Positions 43,883 to 55,167 of a stretch of DNA of 64,000 nt are shown in pieces. The notes below the pieces were generated by a model that made no database searches, was not told the DNA's origin, and worked only from the letters and a program-made list of their open reading frames with translations. The position numbers were made by a program, and so were the translations under genes. Numbering within the stretch: position 1 is the first letter of the stretch; each line of letters starts with the position of its first letter. Source of the DNA: Berghia stephanieae (lineage: Eukaryota; Mollusca; Gastropoda; Nudibranchia; Aeolidiidae); NCBI GenBank assembly GCA_034508935.3, contig CM067446.1, forward strand, positions 18,478,820-18,542,819, given 5' to 3'.

Positions 43883-44717
43883 ATTGTCTTCTGGCACTTT
43901 TCTACTCACTTCATATCTTGTTGTTACCAACATAAGTGCCTGCTCCACTCACTTTTCTGAATTAAAAATTCACCCCATACACCGGAGCATACTCAATGTC
44001 TCAATCGTTTCTATGTTATATGTTTGTGATGAGAATATTGGCTATTAAGCTTAACTGCTGGTCAAAATTATTTCGCGATGGTGGTGAACGAATCGGCGAT
44101 CTCAAGAAGTGGGTGAGAGAGGGATCTAGAAATGACTTTGAGTTTGAAACGAATATTTTTGTGTTCGTGGATAGCTCACACGGTAGAGCCACGCTCTCAC
44201 CTGCCAGGCGGAGTTGTCGTACCAATAAGGTCGCAGGTTCAAACCCCACCACCGCCGCGAAAAAATTTTTTTTATTCTCTATTGTCTTCTGGCACTTTTC
44301 TACTCACTTCATATCTTGTTGTTACCAACATAAGTGCCTGCTCCACTCACTTTTCTGAATTAAAAATTCACCCCATACACCGGAGCATACTCAATGTCTC
44401 AATCGTTTCTATGTTATATGTTTGTGATGAGAATATTGGCTATTAAGCTTAACTGCTGGTCAAAATTATTTCGCGATGGTGGTGAACGAATCGGCGATCT
44501 CAAGAAGTGGGTGAGAGAGGGATCTAGAAATGACTTTGAGTTTGAAACGAATATTTTTGTGTTCGTGGATAGCTCACACGGTAGAGCCACGCTCTCACCT
44601 GCCAGGCGGAGTTGTCGTACCAATAAGGTCGCAGGTTCAAACCCCACCACCGCCGCGAAAATTTTTTTTATTCTCTATTGTCTTCTGGCACTTTTCTACT
44701 CACTTCATATCTTGTTG
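43883..44717 (+). repeat. 398-bp tandem duplication carrying SINE family D
   Basis: The unit 43883-44280 is repeated at 44281-44678 with only homopolymer-length differences at the A/T run after CCGCCGCG, and a third unit begins and stops at about 44717. Each unit contains SINE tail, unique spacer (CACCGGAGCATACTCAATGT), SINE head and B box. Protein-like frames repeated at 398-base spacing over it come from this duplication and are not genes. Confidence 0.93.
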
Positions 44718-44719
44718 TT

Positions 44720-45390
44720 ATCTTAATTCTATGTGATTCAACTACGTGGTCAACCAATACGCATAATACGATTAATACGTTGAAATGTTTATATGTGGAA
44801 CTTTAAATCAGATGATGGATGCAATATATTGACCAGGGGTGCAATTCGTTTAACTTATTCAAAAAACATATTCATACATATTGTGATTCATTATGTTTCG
44901 CCCATAAGTGCTCAATGATCAAGACTGACAGTCGAATTGTAATCTTTTTATCTATTTATATTTTGTTGTTGCATACGATCCCTAAATAAACGAATGGTAA
45001 CCATCTTCACATAATAAGTTATCTCCCTTCCCTTCATTACCCGCTTCCTCACCCCCGAGAAAAAAACAAACAACAAAACATTCCCAACCAGCTTTTATCC
45101 CAGTGCATTCTTTATATTGCAATTATTTGAAAACTTTTACGAAAGATGAAGGCTAGAAAAAAAGTATAAGGACGGCTTCATTGATAAACAAACAAACTGT
45201 GAAACCATCATAATTTACGATGTATTTTGGTTTACAACATCATAAGCGGCATCCAGAATCGGAAAAACCCGCTGAACATTTCGGGAATTTCCATTATCAT
45301 TGTCAACAAGTGGTGATATTGTTATGATGGTATCAAACAGTCAGCAGGTAAAGGGAATAATCTAATGATAACAAAACTTGGTATATTATA
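44720..45390. other. Gene-free stretch
   Basis: AT-rich, no recognised repeat. A GGTCTGATAA-type dispersed repeat fragment follows at 45395-45530. Confidence 0.4.
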
Positions 45391-45639
45391 CGACATACGC
45401 TTATTTGCAGGTTTGATAAAAACTCAAATTGTTGAGGGCTCGTTGTTCCAATGGAAAAACATCTGCACTCAAACTTCCCAACACAAATTATTGATCATTA
45501 CCAATGTTTCAATGTTAAATGAACCCGTCGTTCTGTGATGATGAAGATGGTGATGATGATGATAATAATAATGATGAATATTATGATGATAATACTCCTT
45601 ACTTATCCTCTTGGTCCTTCAGCTGCACATAAGGCCAAG

Positions 45640-45671
45640 ATAATAATGATGATGATGATGATATAATAATA

Positions 45672-45755
<84 letters not shown>
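45640..45755. repeat. (GAT)n/(AAT)n microsatellite
   Basis: GAT followed by about 95 bases of AAT immediately left of the pogo-like element. Confidence 0.95.
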
Positions 45756-45757
<2 letters not shown>

Positions 45758-46613
45758 GTGGCACTCGGATACAACACAACGGGGATAGTGGGACTAACAA
45801 AAAATCCCTGTTGTAGCCGTGTCGTTATATCCATGCATATGGAATTTGAAGGAAATCAATACTGAGGGAAGTAAAAATACAAAGAACACATTTCGAGTTA
45901 CCACCTTAAATATTGAATTTCCTCCCTAAGTCTAAGTAAATGAATCAGACAATTGACTGTGACCTCCATTCCTGTAACACCATACCTCACCCCCTCTTCC
46001 ACTTATTACAGGACACAAGGCGGGTTGGAACTATGCAACTGTTAATTCTACCTTCCCCCTTTCCAACTGCGCCACTGACAACCACTACGTGCACTTCAAA
46101 ACTCAAGTAGCACACAGTCCTAGCATCAGGCTTCACATAGAGTTTCATCATTTCACTTCTCATTGAGCATAGTTACCTCATCAGTCACGAGACGCACATC
46201 CTTGACTCTACTTGTAAAAATACTACTAGTCCTGAGTTTATCGACATAATGATCAGTCATTCACATGTCTCTCACATGCCTTTTGTAGTCATCATGGATA
46301 CACAAAGTACACAGAGAAACGTCAATAGTACACACAATAACTACAATTCGCCCACTCCCACCTCATCTCCGCTCCCTATAGGATATGTGTGTTGTGTGGG
46401 CCATCTCCTATTTTCTTGAGTACTTAGTTCTTCTCAACTGGGTGCTAAACTTTCAACTCACACCCCTGTTGTAGCCATGCTCCAAGAAATATTTCCCCAT
46501 TATAGTCTTGCATGATTTAAATGAATTACATAGGCCATCGAACAGGATTTAAAAATTTCCCATTGTAGTCGAGCTCCCGTTGTTACTGAGGCCATTGTAC
46601 GCGAGCTGTACTG
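45756..46613. mobile_element. Non-autonomous pogo-like element, second family
   Basis: The left end CAGTGGCACTCGGATACAAC and the right end, in reverse complement, CAGTACAGCTCGCGTACAAT share CAGT.. CTCG.. TACAA. Related subterminal motifs (CAACGGG.. and CCCTGTTGTAGCC, AACGGGAGCTCGACTACAAT) sit inside both ends. A TA follows the right end at 46614. The A/T-rich left flank (AATAA) does not give a clear TA. No transposase inside its 858 bases. Confidence 0.7.
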
Positions 46614-47044
46614 TAATAATAAAATATTTTTTTAAAAAATGGTAATGATAATATTAAAATGAATAATGACAATGATATTAATAAAATTGATTATCTCAAC
46701 AAACGTGATGTTTATGTCAATGATAACAATAGATTCTGCTATCTATTAGTTTATTTAAAATGCTGAACAACTGTACTCCCCTTCTTCTTCTTCTTCTTCT
46801 TCTTCTTCTTCTTCTTCTTCTTCTTCTTGAAGAGAATTGGGCGATACCCTTTTATTAAAATGACCCCCATTTGTTTTGAATTTACTAAGTCAATTCAAAA
46901 AAATGTTTTTGTAGAGTCCTGTGATTCCTTTTACTCTTTATATCATCCCAACCCCTCCCTATATTTCAGCTGACTTTATCCCCACACAAAACCTCAGCAA
47001 TTTGATGTTTAGTTGAAAACGGTTGTGTTGATGATCAACCTTTC
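46614..47044. other. Region upstream of the protease gene
   Basis: AT-rich, with a (CTT)n array at 46780-46827. Sequence just before 47045 could hold the protease promoter or 5' UTR; no TATA box is convincing. Confidence 0.4.
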
Positions 47045-47595
47045 ATGATGACTGATATTGTGGCTGAGATGGATTCTTCCACAGGTTAGTGTTTTTGATG
47101 CACTTTCTCATGCAGAGTATATTGCAGTGCAACCTCTGGATAATGACATCACCTGGGACCGGAAAATTGTGTCATTATCCAAGGATGTCGTTATTCCGGG
47201 GTTTTCAAGATGGCGGGAAAAGGGTGTGTGACCGGTTAATGCCTGCCAGTGCGATGAGCGGACCAGTGCCTGAGAGAAGACACGTCCCAACGTTAGAATG
47301 TGGATTTCTCATGCTTACAAAGGGTATCCACTTAGGCTTTCACTCTCCAATGTGTATGGCCATTGTTTTGATTGTAAACAGTTCTTGAACGCCATTTGAC
47401 AAACTAAGAATAAATTTTAAAAAAATATAAAGTGCCAATATGATAATACCACACAAGAACACAGATGCGGATCTAGTTTTGATCTTATTTAAAATCCAAG
47501 CGATACTGTTGATGATTTTTGAAACCGAAATGTTTATTTAAGTGCACCAATATTTACAAGCACTTAAAATTACATACTTGATCCGCTTCTTGCCA

Positions 47596-47627
<32 letters not shown>

Positions 47628-49884
47628 GAAACCCCAGAAAAACTTGTATTAACTACAATAATATCAAATTTGGACTGATGTTTTGAAAAAAAAAAATAGA
47701 TTTTTCAAATGAAAATAATAAAGTGAAAGAGTTGTTATTGTTTCCCTGGCTATTCCAAAATATTGTAAGACCATAAATATCCATAATCGTCCCCATTGGA
47801 CACGGCAATGCCTAATATCAGTTAACCTTCATTGACCTCAGACGGGTAGCTAACTTGGAAGGTTAATGGACCCTTCAGAGTTCAATCCACTTATAAACTT
47901 CTTTTGCAGTGGTTCGACATGAACCACTGATTTCACATAGTGTTGGAAACATGTGTTATATTGGTCGGTAACAAAGTGATCTCATTGGGAAGAGGAGAAA
48001 AAAGCGTTTTTTATGGGTTAAGAGTCAGAGAAGACGATGGTCAGGTATCAAGCATCGGTACTGCTGATTATTATTGTAACGATGTCGCTAAACAGAGGTT
48101 TTCTCTAAAACGTATGTTGTTAGTTTGGGTTTTTTATTACTAATCACATATAGCAAAAAAATCGGGACCAGAGGTCAATGTCGCTATCCAGGGATTGTCA
48201 TTATTCAGGGTTGTCGTTATCCAGATGTATCACTGTATGATATTTTGATGCCAACCAATGATATATATGGCACATTGTCAAATCTGCTGCAGTACATTGC
48301 AGTACAATGATAACATCCTTTATAATCGATATAATGGGGTCAAATATCAGACTAATATATACTAGACATACAAAGGTGGGTGTGGCTGCTCTTTCCATTT
48401 ATAAACTATTTTCCCCCTTGTCATTCACAGAATTAGAATTGCACTCTTAAACTTCTAGGTTTAGCACCTGATTTAATTGGACAAAATGCCAGAGTGATTC
48501 TATGGGTCACAAATATGTGTGTATAACAATCATCAAACATTTTCAATTTTCAGTTCATCCAGAGTGTGAAGTGATCTTTGAAGGGGAAGAAGACAGACTG
48601 GGAACAATATATAAAGATTGCACAAAGAATCCAGGTCACAAAAGCTTCATTCCAGTGTCAGAATTCCAGATGGACTATCTACCAAAAGAACGCCAAACTC
48701 AGGAATTGTTTGATTACATCAAGGCTAGATCTAATTTAACAGTGAGAATCATCGTCCGTTACACAAGTAAAGAGAGACCTCCAAAATTTGCAGATATTGA
48801 TGCGCCTTATCCATATGTTCGATTAAGAGGAAGTTCTCGATGTGTGAGATATGGCACGGGGTCAATAATCTATATTACACCAGAAGCAGAATCATTGAAA
48901 GGAGAGTCGTGTCCTTGTCATGAATGTAAGAAATCAGATGAACCCGAAAAAGAATTTTGGAAGGCAATTGTGAGGACAGCTACTCATGTTATTTTTGATG
49001 ATTCTGAGGCTGCTCTTGCTACTCTTGATTGTTTTTATGATTCTGATGAAAACAAGGACGAGGTAGTTAAGAATCTCTATGGCTGTAGAGTTTTGAAGTA
49101 TACAAACAAAGCGATGGATACATATTTAAGTGACATGTGCCACTTGGAATGTTTTACTCATGACAGAGACTTGGTCAAGAAGCTTGAGCCTTGGTTTAGT
49201 TTTATAGAACAAGACTTTGCAGAACCTGATCATGAAAAACCATTGGGTATTATGATATCACACCCGCATGGATGCAGCAAAAGAATCACTTTAGGGAATG
49301 TTTGGCATCTCACTTATCCTTTAATCCAAAATTACCCAGATATGGAGGCCACTAAATGTCGTCTGCCACTTTTTCCCTGGTCTAAATATAGTATGGATCA
49401 TGAAGGGATGAATACAATACCTCCTTTTACAAAAGTCTCCAGTGAAGTCAGTGAATCCAGTGATTCCTTAGCCATCAAGGCAAGCACTGAAACTGAAACA
49501 AACCAATTTGCCCCATGTCCTGGCACTGAGTTTCCTCTTCCTGATGATATGGTCATCTCATTCCCAGACAATCCAGCATATGCACTTCGTTACACTTACC
49601 ATCATCCCAACTGGTTTACTCTTCCATCTGGGACTAAATTTACTCTGGCAGATGGCAGCGATGTGTTTTTTCCCCCAGAAGCAGAATTCTTCGACAATGG
49701 TTGTGTTTCTGGATGCTGTTATCTAACTTATGACACAGATACATGCCCAGGCAGTAGTGGTGCTAGTATGATTAACGATTTGGGGAGGCACCAATTTAGG
49801 ATTTATTTTCCTCATATGGGATCTAAAAGTAGAAGTGAAAATAGAAGTGGCTTGCATTTTTATGATTTGTTAAAAAGATTGTAG
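47045..49884 (+). CDS. Chymotrypsin-fold serine protease, molluscan expanded family, paralog 1
   Basis: Proposed exon 1 (47045-47084) reads MMTDIVAEMDSST and ends in phase 1 before GTTAGT; exon 2 (48554-49884) follows a CAG acceptor and joins in phase as ..STVHPECEVIFEGEED. The protein has about 457 residues. Motifs: CTKNPGHKSFIPVSEF; the catalytic His in RTATHVIFDDSEA (codon 48985-48987); a candidate Asp in CFTHDRDLVKKL; ISHPHGCSKRITLG; and the serine loop TDTCPGSSGASM (Ser codon 49756-49758). Between the last two lies an insert with two PxGTxFxLxDxxx..FP modules. No signal peptide, so probably intracellular. I recall this family as multicopy in molluscs, function unknown. The intron contains a pogo-like element. 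The GVxSGCC Cys pattern is not the usual trypsin disulfide set. Confidence 0.82.
47125..48235 (+). mobile_element. Non-autonomous pogo/Tigger-like element in the protease intron
   Basis: The left end CAGTGCAACCTCTGGATAAT and the right end, in reverse complement, CAGTGATACATCTGGATAAC are similar inverted termini, with GACA and ATTATCC/TATCCAGG motifs repeated inside both. TA follows the right end (48236). About 1.1 kb without a full transposase. A poly-C run (47598-47627) and simple sequence lie inside. A fragment of the same family is at 31800-32080. Confidence 0.8.
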
Positions 49885-49926
49885 TGACAAAGAAGAAAAA
49901 CGATGGCGATAGGATTAATAAAGAGA

Positions 49927-51762
49927 ATGAAAGAATTTGTAAAAGGTGAGATGAAATCTCACTTTCTCCACTAATCTATATCCATCAAGGTCAAGAGGAT
50001 TCATTAAAAAATATGAATTTATTCCTTTTTATGTCATTCAAATTATTGTTTATCACAATAACATTTCAATGGCTTGTGTAAATGATGCATTTAGATAATA
50101 CAATTGTAGCCTTTAATCTCATTGTGATATTATTGGGAAAAAAATGAATCATTTGTTTGTATGTCAATTTTTCATTCTACAGTCACCCCAGAATGTGAAG
50201 TCGTTCTTGAAGGCGACACCCTGGACCATAACCTCATAAACGAAGAGTGCAGAAAAAATCCAGGTCACCAATCATTCATTTCAATGTCAGATTTCACCAT
50301 GGAACATTTCCCTCCTCCTTATCAAAGTAAAGAAAACATGGATGTGATCCAGTTATGGAATGACCTAACAGTTAAAATACTTGTACGTTTTATCAGCAAT
50401 GATCGACCACTGACGTATATTGACTGTAATGAACCTTATCCATACAGTAAATTCAGGGGTAGTTATCGCATTAAGAGATATGGGACTGGAATCATCAACA
50501 GTCTTGTTAATGAGGACCGGTCAATTAAAGATGAACCGTGTCCATGCCATCTTTGTGAGAAATCGGATGATCCTGAAAGAGAACATTGGGTAATTTTTGT
50601 GCAGACAGCAGCTCATGTCATCTTTGATGATTCAGAAGCAAAACGTTCAGTTTTTGAGTGTTTTTATAATTCAGAGGATAGAAAAGAAGTCAAATTGTTA
50701 TATGGGATAAGAGTATGGAAAAGAGTAAGTAATAATCTACATCGCACAGACTTATGTGATGTTGTGTGTGTTACCCATGATATAGAATTGGTTCGGAGGT
50801 TACAAAGTTTTAGGAAAAAGAAGGGTCGTAACCTGTCTCATATAACCTCTTCTGATCCATCAGATCTTAAGCCTGGCATTTTAATTTCACATCCACATGG
50901 CTTTAGCAAAAAAATTACATTGGGACGAATAATTTCCTTTACAGTTCCCATTGGCCCAAAGTTCCCGAGTTCCACGAAAATTCAATTTTCTATTGGAGCA
51001 AGATGTAGATTGCCTCTTTTACCCTGGTCTAAATCTGCAGAGGTATCTGAAAATGACAACGATAAATACTCTCTCACAAAGGCTAACTCCTCACATTATT
51101 CATTAGATAATCCAAAATGGTCTGAAAAAGAAAAACAAAAACCCACTTTGGACCTGTCGTCAGCAAATGACAATGAAGAAAGAAATTCTTTAGTGCCTTC
51201 ACCAGTATTACCTGACAATATGGAGAAACATCCAAACCCAAATAGTCAATCTACTCATAGCAAAGATGAGATGGATATCTCAAAATCCTCTGTTGATGAA
51301 GAGTCAGGAAATGAACTTTTCTGCCCAGAAAAAAACATGCCTTTACTACCAGGGGCCGAATATTTGCTGCCATCCTCCATGACATTTACCCTTCCAGAAG
51401 GGGCTGAGTTTGCTTTCAAGTTTTTACCTCATTATTTGGGGTGGTTTCACTTCCCAAGTGGGACGACCTTTACGTTATCTGATGGAAAACAGGTTCATAT
51501 CCCAAAAGATGCAGATTTTTTTTCCTATGAGTTTTCATCACAACTGTGTTACGCAAACTATGACACAGATTCTTGCCCAGGTACAAGTGGGGCTTGTTTA
51601 ATTCACGATATGGGAGGCAGTCAGTCCTCCATTGAAAACTATCCTCACATGGGCCACAGTAAAGATGGAACCAATCGGAGTGGTTTACAGCATTGTGACT
51701 TGATCATGAAGTTGTCAAATAGCGATGCCCTAGGTGATTTAATCAAAACAGTGACAGACTAG
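49927..51762 (+). CDS. Chymotrypsin-fold serine protease, paralog 2 (or alternative 3' exon of paralog 1)
   Basis: The main exon is 50183-51762, after a TCTACAG acceptor, reading in phase 1 as (V)TPECEVVLEGDTLDHN. It parallels paralog 1 throughout: CRKNPGHQSFISMSDF, QTAAHVIFDDSEA (catalytic His codon 50614-50616), CVTHDIELVRRL, ISHPHGFSKKITLG, TDSCPGTSGACLI (Ser codon 51586-51588). The insert before the serine loop is longer, with a Ser/Asn/Lys/Asp-rich segment (about 51040-51320) and then the same PSGTTFTLSDGKQV-type modules. A candidate private first exon is 49927-49945 (MKEFVK, phase 1, then GTGAGA); exon 1 of paralog 1 also has the right phase. Intact frame of about 530 residues. Confidence 0.8.
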
Positions 51763-52519
51763 TTGAAAGAACTAGGAACAATATCTTGCTTATAGGCCAT
51801 ATCAAAATGTCAAAATTTGACAAGTGGTAAGCCCTCAACGACAATTTTACCCTGAGGTCAAATCTGGGCAAAATTTAATCTATTTTATTTATTTATTTAC
51901 TAAATTAAATATCCATTATTCAGATTTTATTTAATTATTTAATTAATTAATTTTTTGCTTTATAATCAGTCAAAGATCTGGCTGGTTGTTCTTTTGCTCT
52001 ATTCTTGCTTTCGAGGAAATCAGGATTTTTGCCAATTTCCTCAATTTTTGCTGTATATTTTATTTTATTTTTATTTGTTTCAATTTTCTCTCAATTGTAA
52101 GTACAAATTACATCAAAACATTGATTTTAAAAATTAATAATACATTTATTTTTTTGGTTTGTTTCAATTGTCTTCTAAAGTACAAACAATTATTTAATAA
52201 GAATTGGCTTGAGAATTCACTAAGACCCACTAATTCTGACTAGATACTTTCTGGAGAATAGAAGTATTTTGGTCATATTAAAAACTTGACAAGGCATTTA
52301 AATTTCAATATTACTTACGTGCCGCGCGTGCGTGTTCGTGTGAGTGTATGTGTGTTAAAATTGTTTTGTTAACATAGCATTGCAGACTAGTATTTCCAAA
52401 TACAGTACATGTATTATTTTCCATAACTCTTATTTCGCATATATGTATAGTAGGGCTGTCAGCTTTTTCTGTTCATATTTTCATTTTAACTACACTTGAA
52501 TGCTGCCAAACAATAATAA
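51763..52519. other. Downstream of the protease pair
   Basis: Very AT-rich 3' flank with TTAATTAATTAA-type runs near 51930 and a short TG run near 52330-52360. No further coding signal. Confidence 0.45.
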
Positions 52520-53419
52520 GGGAGCGTTCACATATTACGTCATCAGCTAGGGGGGGGGGGGGGGGAGGGGGGGTCTACCAAATGTTGACATGTGTTGACA
52601 TGGGGGGGGGGGGGGGTCAGACCCAAGATGATGTCATCAAAACATAGGCAAATTAAGCCTATTTCAAAGTTTGTTCCTTTCAAAACAGCTAAAGATAAAT
52701 TGCTATGATGAGTATTGCCCATCTCTCAAGAAACAAGATGGGAAAGGGGTACCACTTCTCAAAAGGCGAACTTGCCCTAAATGTTCATTGTATCACTCCT
52801 CGATCACAGCAATGAAAGACCATTCACGAAAATGCGGCATACAAGAAGAACAGCAAATGGGAGAAAAGGATGACGATGAAGATGAAATTGATGATACTAT
52901 TTATAGTACATTGCCAGAGGTCCAAGGCAGAAACATTTTTGAATCAATTAATTTTATGTTTGGAAATTGAAACAGAAATTTATTCCACTAAAAGACTAAT
53001 ATGCTATAAAATAATTTGCCTCCTATACTATTTAAAATTACACTTTCTGAATTTTTTTAAATAGCACCTGCACCAAGTAGCCTAATTTAAATAATGTTTG
53101 TTAGATTTTATCTTTGCAAATTTAAATTTTATGTCCCCATTGTATCGTAAAACATAAATTATCAACAGTTTCTGAAATTAATAAAATGTCTGAATGTGTT
53201 TTATCAAACGTTGATAATCAATGTTTATGGTTTGAAAAACGAATAATAAATATTGTGAAATTAAAGTTATCTTTTAGTTTTTATTAAATTAGATGACGTC
53301 ATCATCTGTTGGGGGAGGGGGGGGGGGGTCAGGTCAATGATGACAAGTGATGACTTGGGCGAGGGGGGGGGGGGTCTAAAAAGGACAAATTTTTGATGAC
53401 GTAATATGTGAACGCTCCC
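52520..53419 (+). mobile_element. 900-bp DNA element with 25-bp TIRs, Harbinger-like target site
   Basis: The left end GGGAGCGTTCACATATTACG continues TCATCA; the right end is its reverse complement (GTAATATGTGAACGCTCCC, to 53419). TAA flanks both sides (52517-52519 and 53420-53422), and a 3-base TWA duplication is typical of PIF/Harbinger. Poly-G tracts with TGTTGACATG / AAGTGATGAC motifs sit inside both ends. The interior carries a small ORF described separately. Superfamily tentative. Confidence 0.75.
52671..52970 (+). CDS. Small C2H2 zinc-finger ORF inside the Harbinger-like element
   Basis: About 99 residues: NCYDEYCPSLKKQDGKGVPL, then a single C2H2 finger CPKCSLYHSSITAMKDHSRK-C, then a very acidic segment (GEKDDDEDEIDDT) and a short aromatic end (IFESINFMFGN). 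It probably represents the C-terminal exon of a larger element-encoded protein, since a polypyrimidine/CAG-like AAAACAG precedes LKINCYDE at 52688; the frame is open upstream only to about 52671. No transposase is present. Confidence 0.5.
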   Translation: MFLSKQLKINCYDEYCPSLKKQDGKGVPLLKRRTCPKCSLYHSSITAMKDHSRKCGIQEEQQMGEKDDDEDEIDDTIYSTLPEVQGRNIFESINFMFGN

Positions 53420-53990
53420 TAATAGATTTTGTTTTGCTTTCTCATGCCAAGTTATTAGAAGTCACATATGCTACCTTTTGAGACAGTCTCCATTTTATTA
53501 TTCTGCGTAACCTTCTGTTACTAACGCAATATTCAGACCTTTTTTTTAACTTTTCAAGTACTGGTATTAAATTAATAATTAATCCAACTTGATTAGAAAA
53601 TCCTTGACTGGGGATCACAGCATTTCATTGGAGTATGGCCTTTATTATCATGCATTTTTTTTTTTATGAGAGGTGATTTTTTTTCTGTGTAAATCATCTC
53701 TCCTTAATGTGTCTTATGTCAATTTATGTTTTAAGTTATATATAAATGAGACATGTATTGTATTGTATGTTTTATTATATTGTTAGATATAGTAATAGTG
53801 TATATATATAGGTCTTGGTATATATTTTCATTTTTAGCAAAGATTCAGTGGAGCCATGAGTAGATATAGAGGTACATTTCTTCTATCACTTACTTCTCTT
53901 CCCCCTAATAAGACTGCCGTCCTCTTTTCCTGGAGCTTAAATGAACAACGTGTTCCAATACCCTCTAAACGAAATAAGAAAAATCCTTTT
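53420..53990. other. Gene-free stretch with repeat fragments
   Basis: Contains GAGAGGTGATTTTTTTTCTG near 53668 and AAATCATCTCTCC, which recall the interior of the ~520-bp 'GGCGCTTGCAACAC' repeat. Otherwise AT-rich. Confidence 0.4.
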
Positions 53991-53994
53991 TAGA

Positions 53995-54175
53995 GTGGAG
54001 GGTGGTGTCTCTGTCTCTATAACTTATCTGGTAGAGTACTCGCCTCACAAGTGATGCCCAGTTTTATTTTACGGACCCTCATGTCCATCCAGGATTGATT
54101 TGGTTGCTGGGTCTATTACATTTGACAAAAAGTACTTTATGATAGGCCTGTGTCCTTTCAAAGGGGTAGTTAGAA
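53995..54175 (+). mobile_element. SINE family C copy
   Basis: A-box-like CTTATCTGGTAGAGTACTCG, CCTCACAAGTGATG, then GATTTGGTTGCTGGGTCTAT and CCTGTGTCCTTTCAAAGGGG. It is followed by an inverted-repeat pair (54180-54245 with 54340-54415). Between the arms lies a B-box-like GGGGATCGAACCCC, with a family D-like tail (AAGTGCCTGCTC) to 54475. Confidence 0.6.
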
Positions 54176-54522
54176 TTTGTTAAAAATCTGAAAAGGTGTG
54201 TAGGAAACAGCACTAGACAAAGCAGAATGAAAAATACCGAAAAAAAATAATTGAAAAGATTCAGCATGCCTCAACTGGGGATCGAACCCCAGACCTTTAA
54301 TCAGGAGGACTGCGGTTTAATTCCCAGTCTAGGTAGGCTGATTATTTGGTATTCTTTTTCCTTGTATTTTTCTTTCTGCTTTGTCTGGCAATTTCATATC
54401 TTTTCAGATTTTTATCTGACACAAGTGCCTGCTCTCTGATACTAATTGTTCAGTTAGGAATTGATTTGATGTTTGATGTCATAGACATATTGGGATAAAC
54501 CCCGACCTCATTGGTGTTAAAA

Positions 54523-54800
54523 TAATTGAGCTTTATACAGCGCAATATCCACTAAATGTGCTCAAAGCGCTTTACAAGGGTTCCCTGGTCAACAGCAACA
54601 TTTAACATGTAGGCGTTATTACAATTTTTCGGACTAAGACAACGCTGTTAACGGCCAGGTACTCATTTTACACCCTAGTATGGTGAGAGAATGTGAGTAA
54701 AGAGCCTTTTCCAAGGACTCAACTATGCGCCGAGCGCGAGGCTCGAACCCAGGACCTTCCGATCCAAAAGCGAGTGTCATACCACAAGACCACATAGCCG
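54523..54800 (-). mobile_element. SINE family A copy
   Basis: Same head (minus strand TGTGGTCTTGTGGTATGACA, GGTCCTGGGTTCGAGCC) and tail (TTGTAAAGCGCTTTGAGCAC) as at 3336-3636, with a short internal deletion. Confidence 0.85.
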
Positions 54801-55167
54801 CAAGTGTTATGAGGGACTTTTTAAAAACTTAAATTTTAAAACAATTATTTGTGATAAGAGTATTAACTGGGGCTCAGGGTAGGCTAAATCTTTTCTAGTC
54901 TACAGCAAAAAGGGGCCTAGAAGATATCGTCTATTTATCTCTTCTTTTCACTGATCACTTTTTCTGTCGAAATCTGAAAATGGAAAAACAAACAAACACA
55001 TTTTTAAAATATTGAAGAAAACTCGTCCTTCAAATATTGATTGCTTAGATAGCACCACCATTATTTTTTGTTGATATTGGCTATGCAAAAGCATTTTATT
55101 TTCTCTTCTATTTTTAATGGTGCTCTTGTTATCAGAATATAAGATTCAAATCAATCGAATAAGATTT
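54801..55167. other. Unique AT-rich spacer
   Basis: No gene or repeat recognised before the inverted-repeat element. Confidence 0.4.

Noticed and set aside
43579-44736. Repeated ~70-120-residue frames (MVGFEPATLLVRQ.., MTLSLKRIFLC..)
   Set aside because: Both strands of a tRNA-derived SINE within a 398-bp tandem duplication; similar spurious proteins are common where SINEs are translated.
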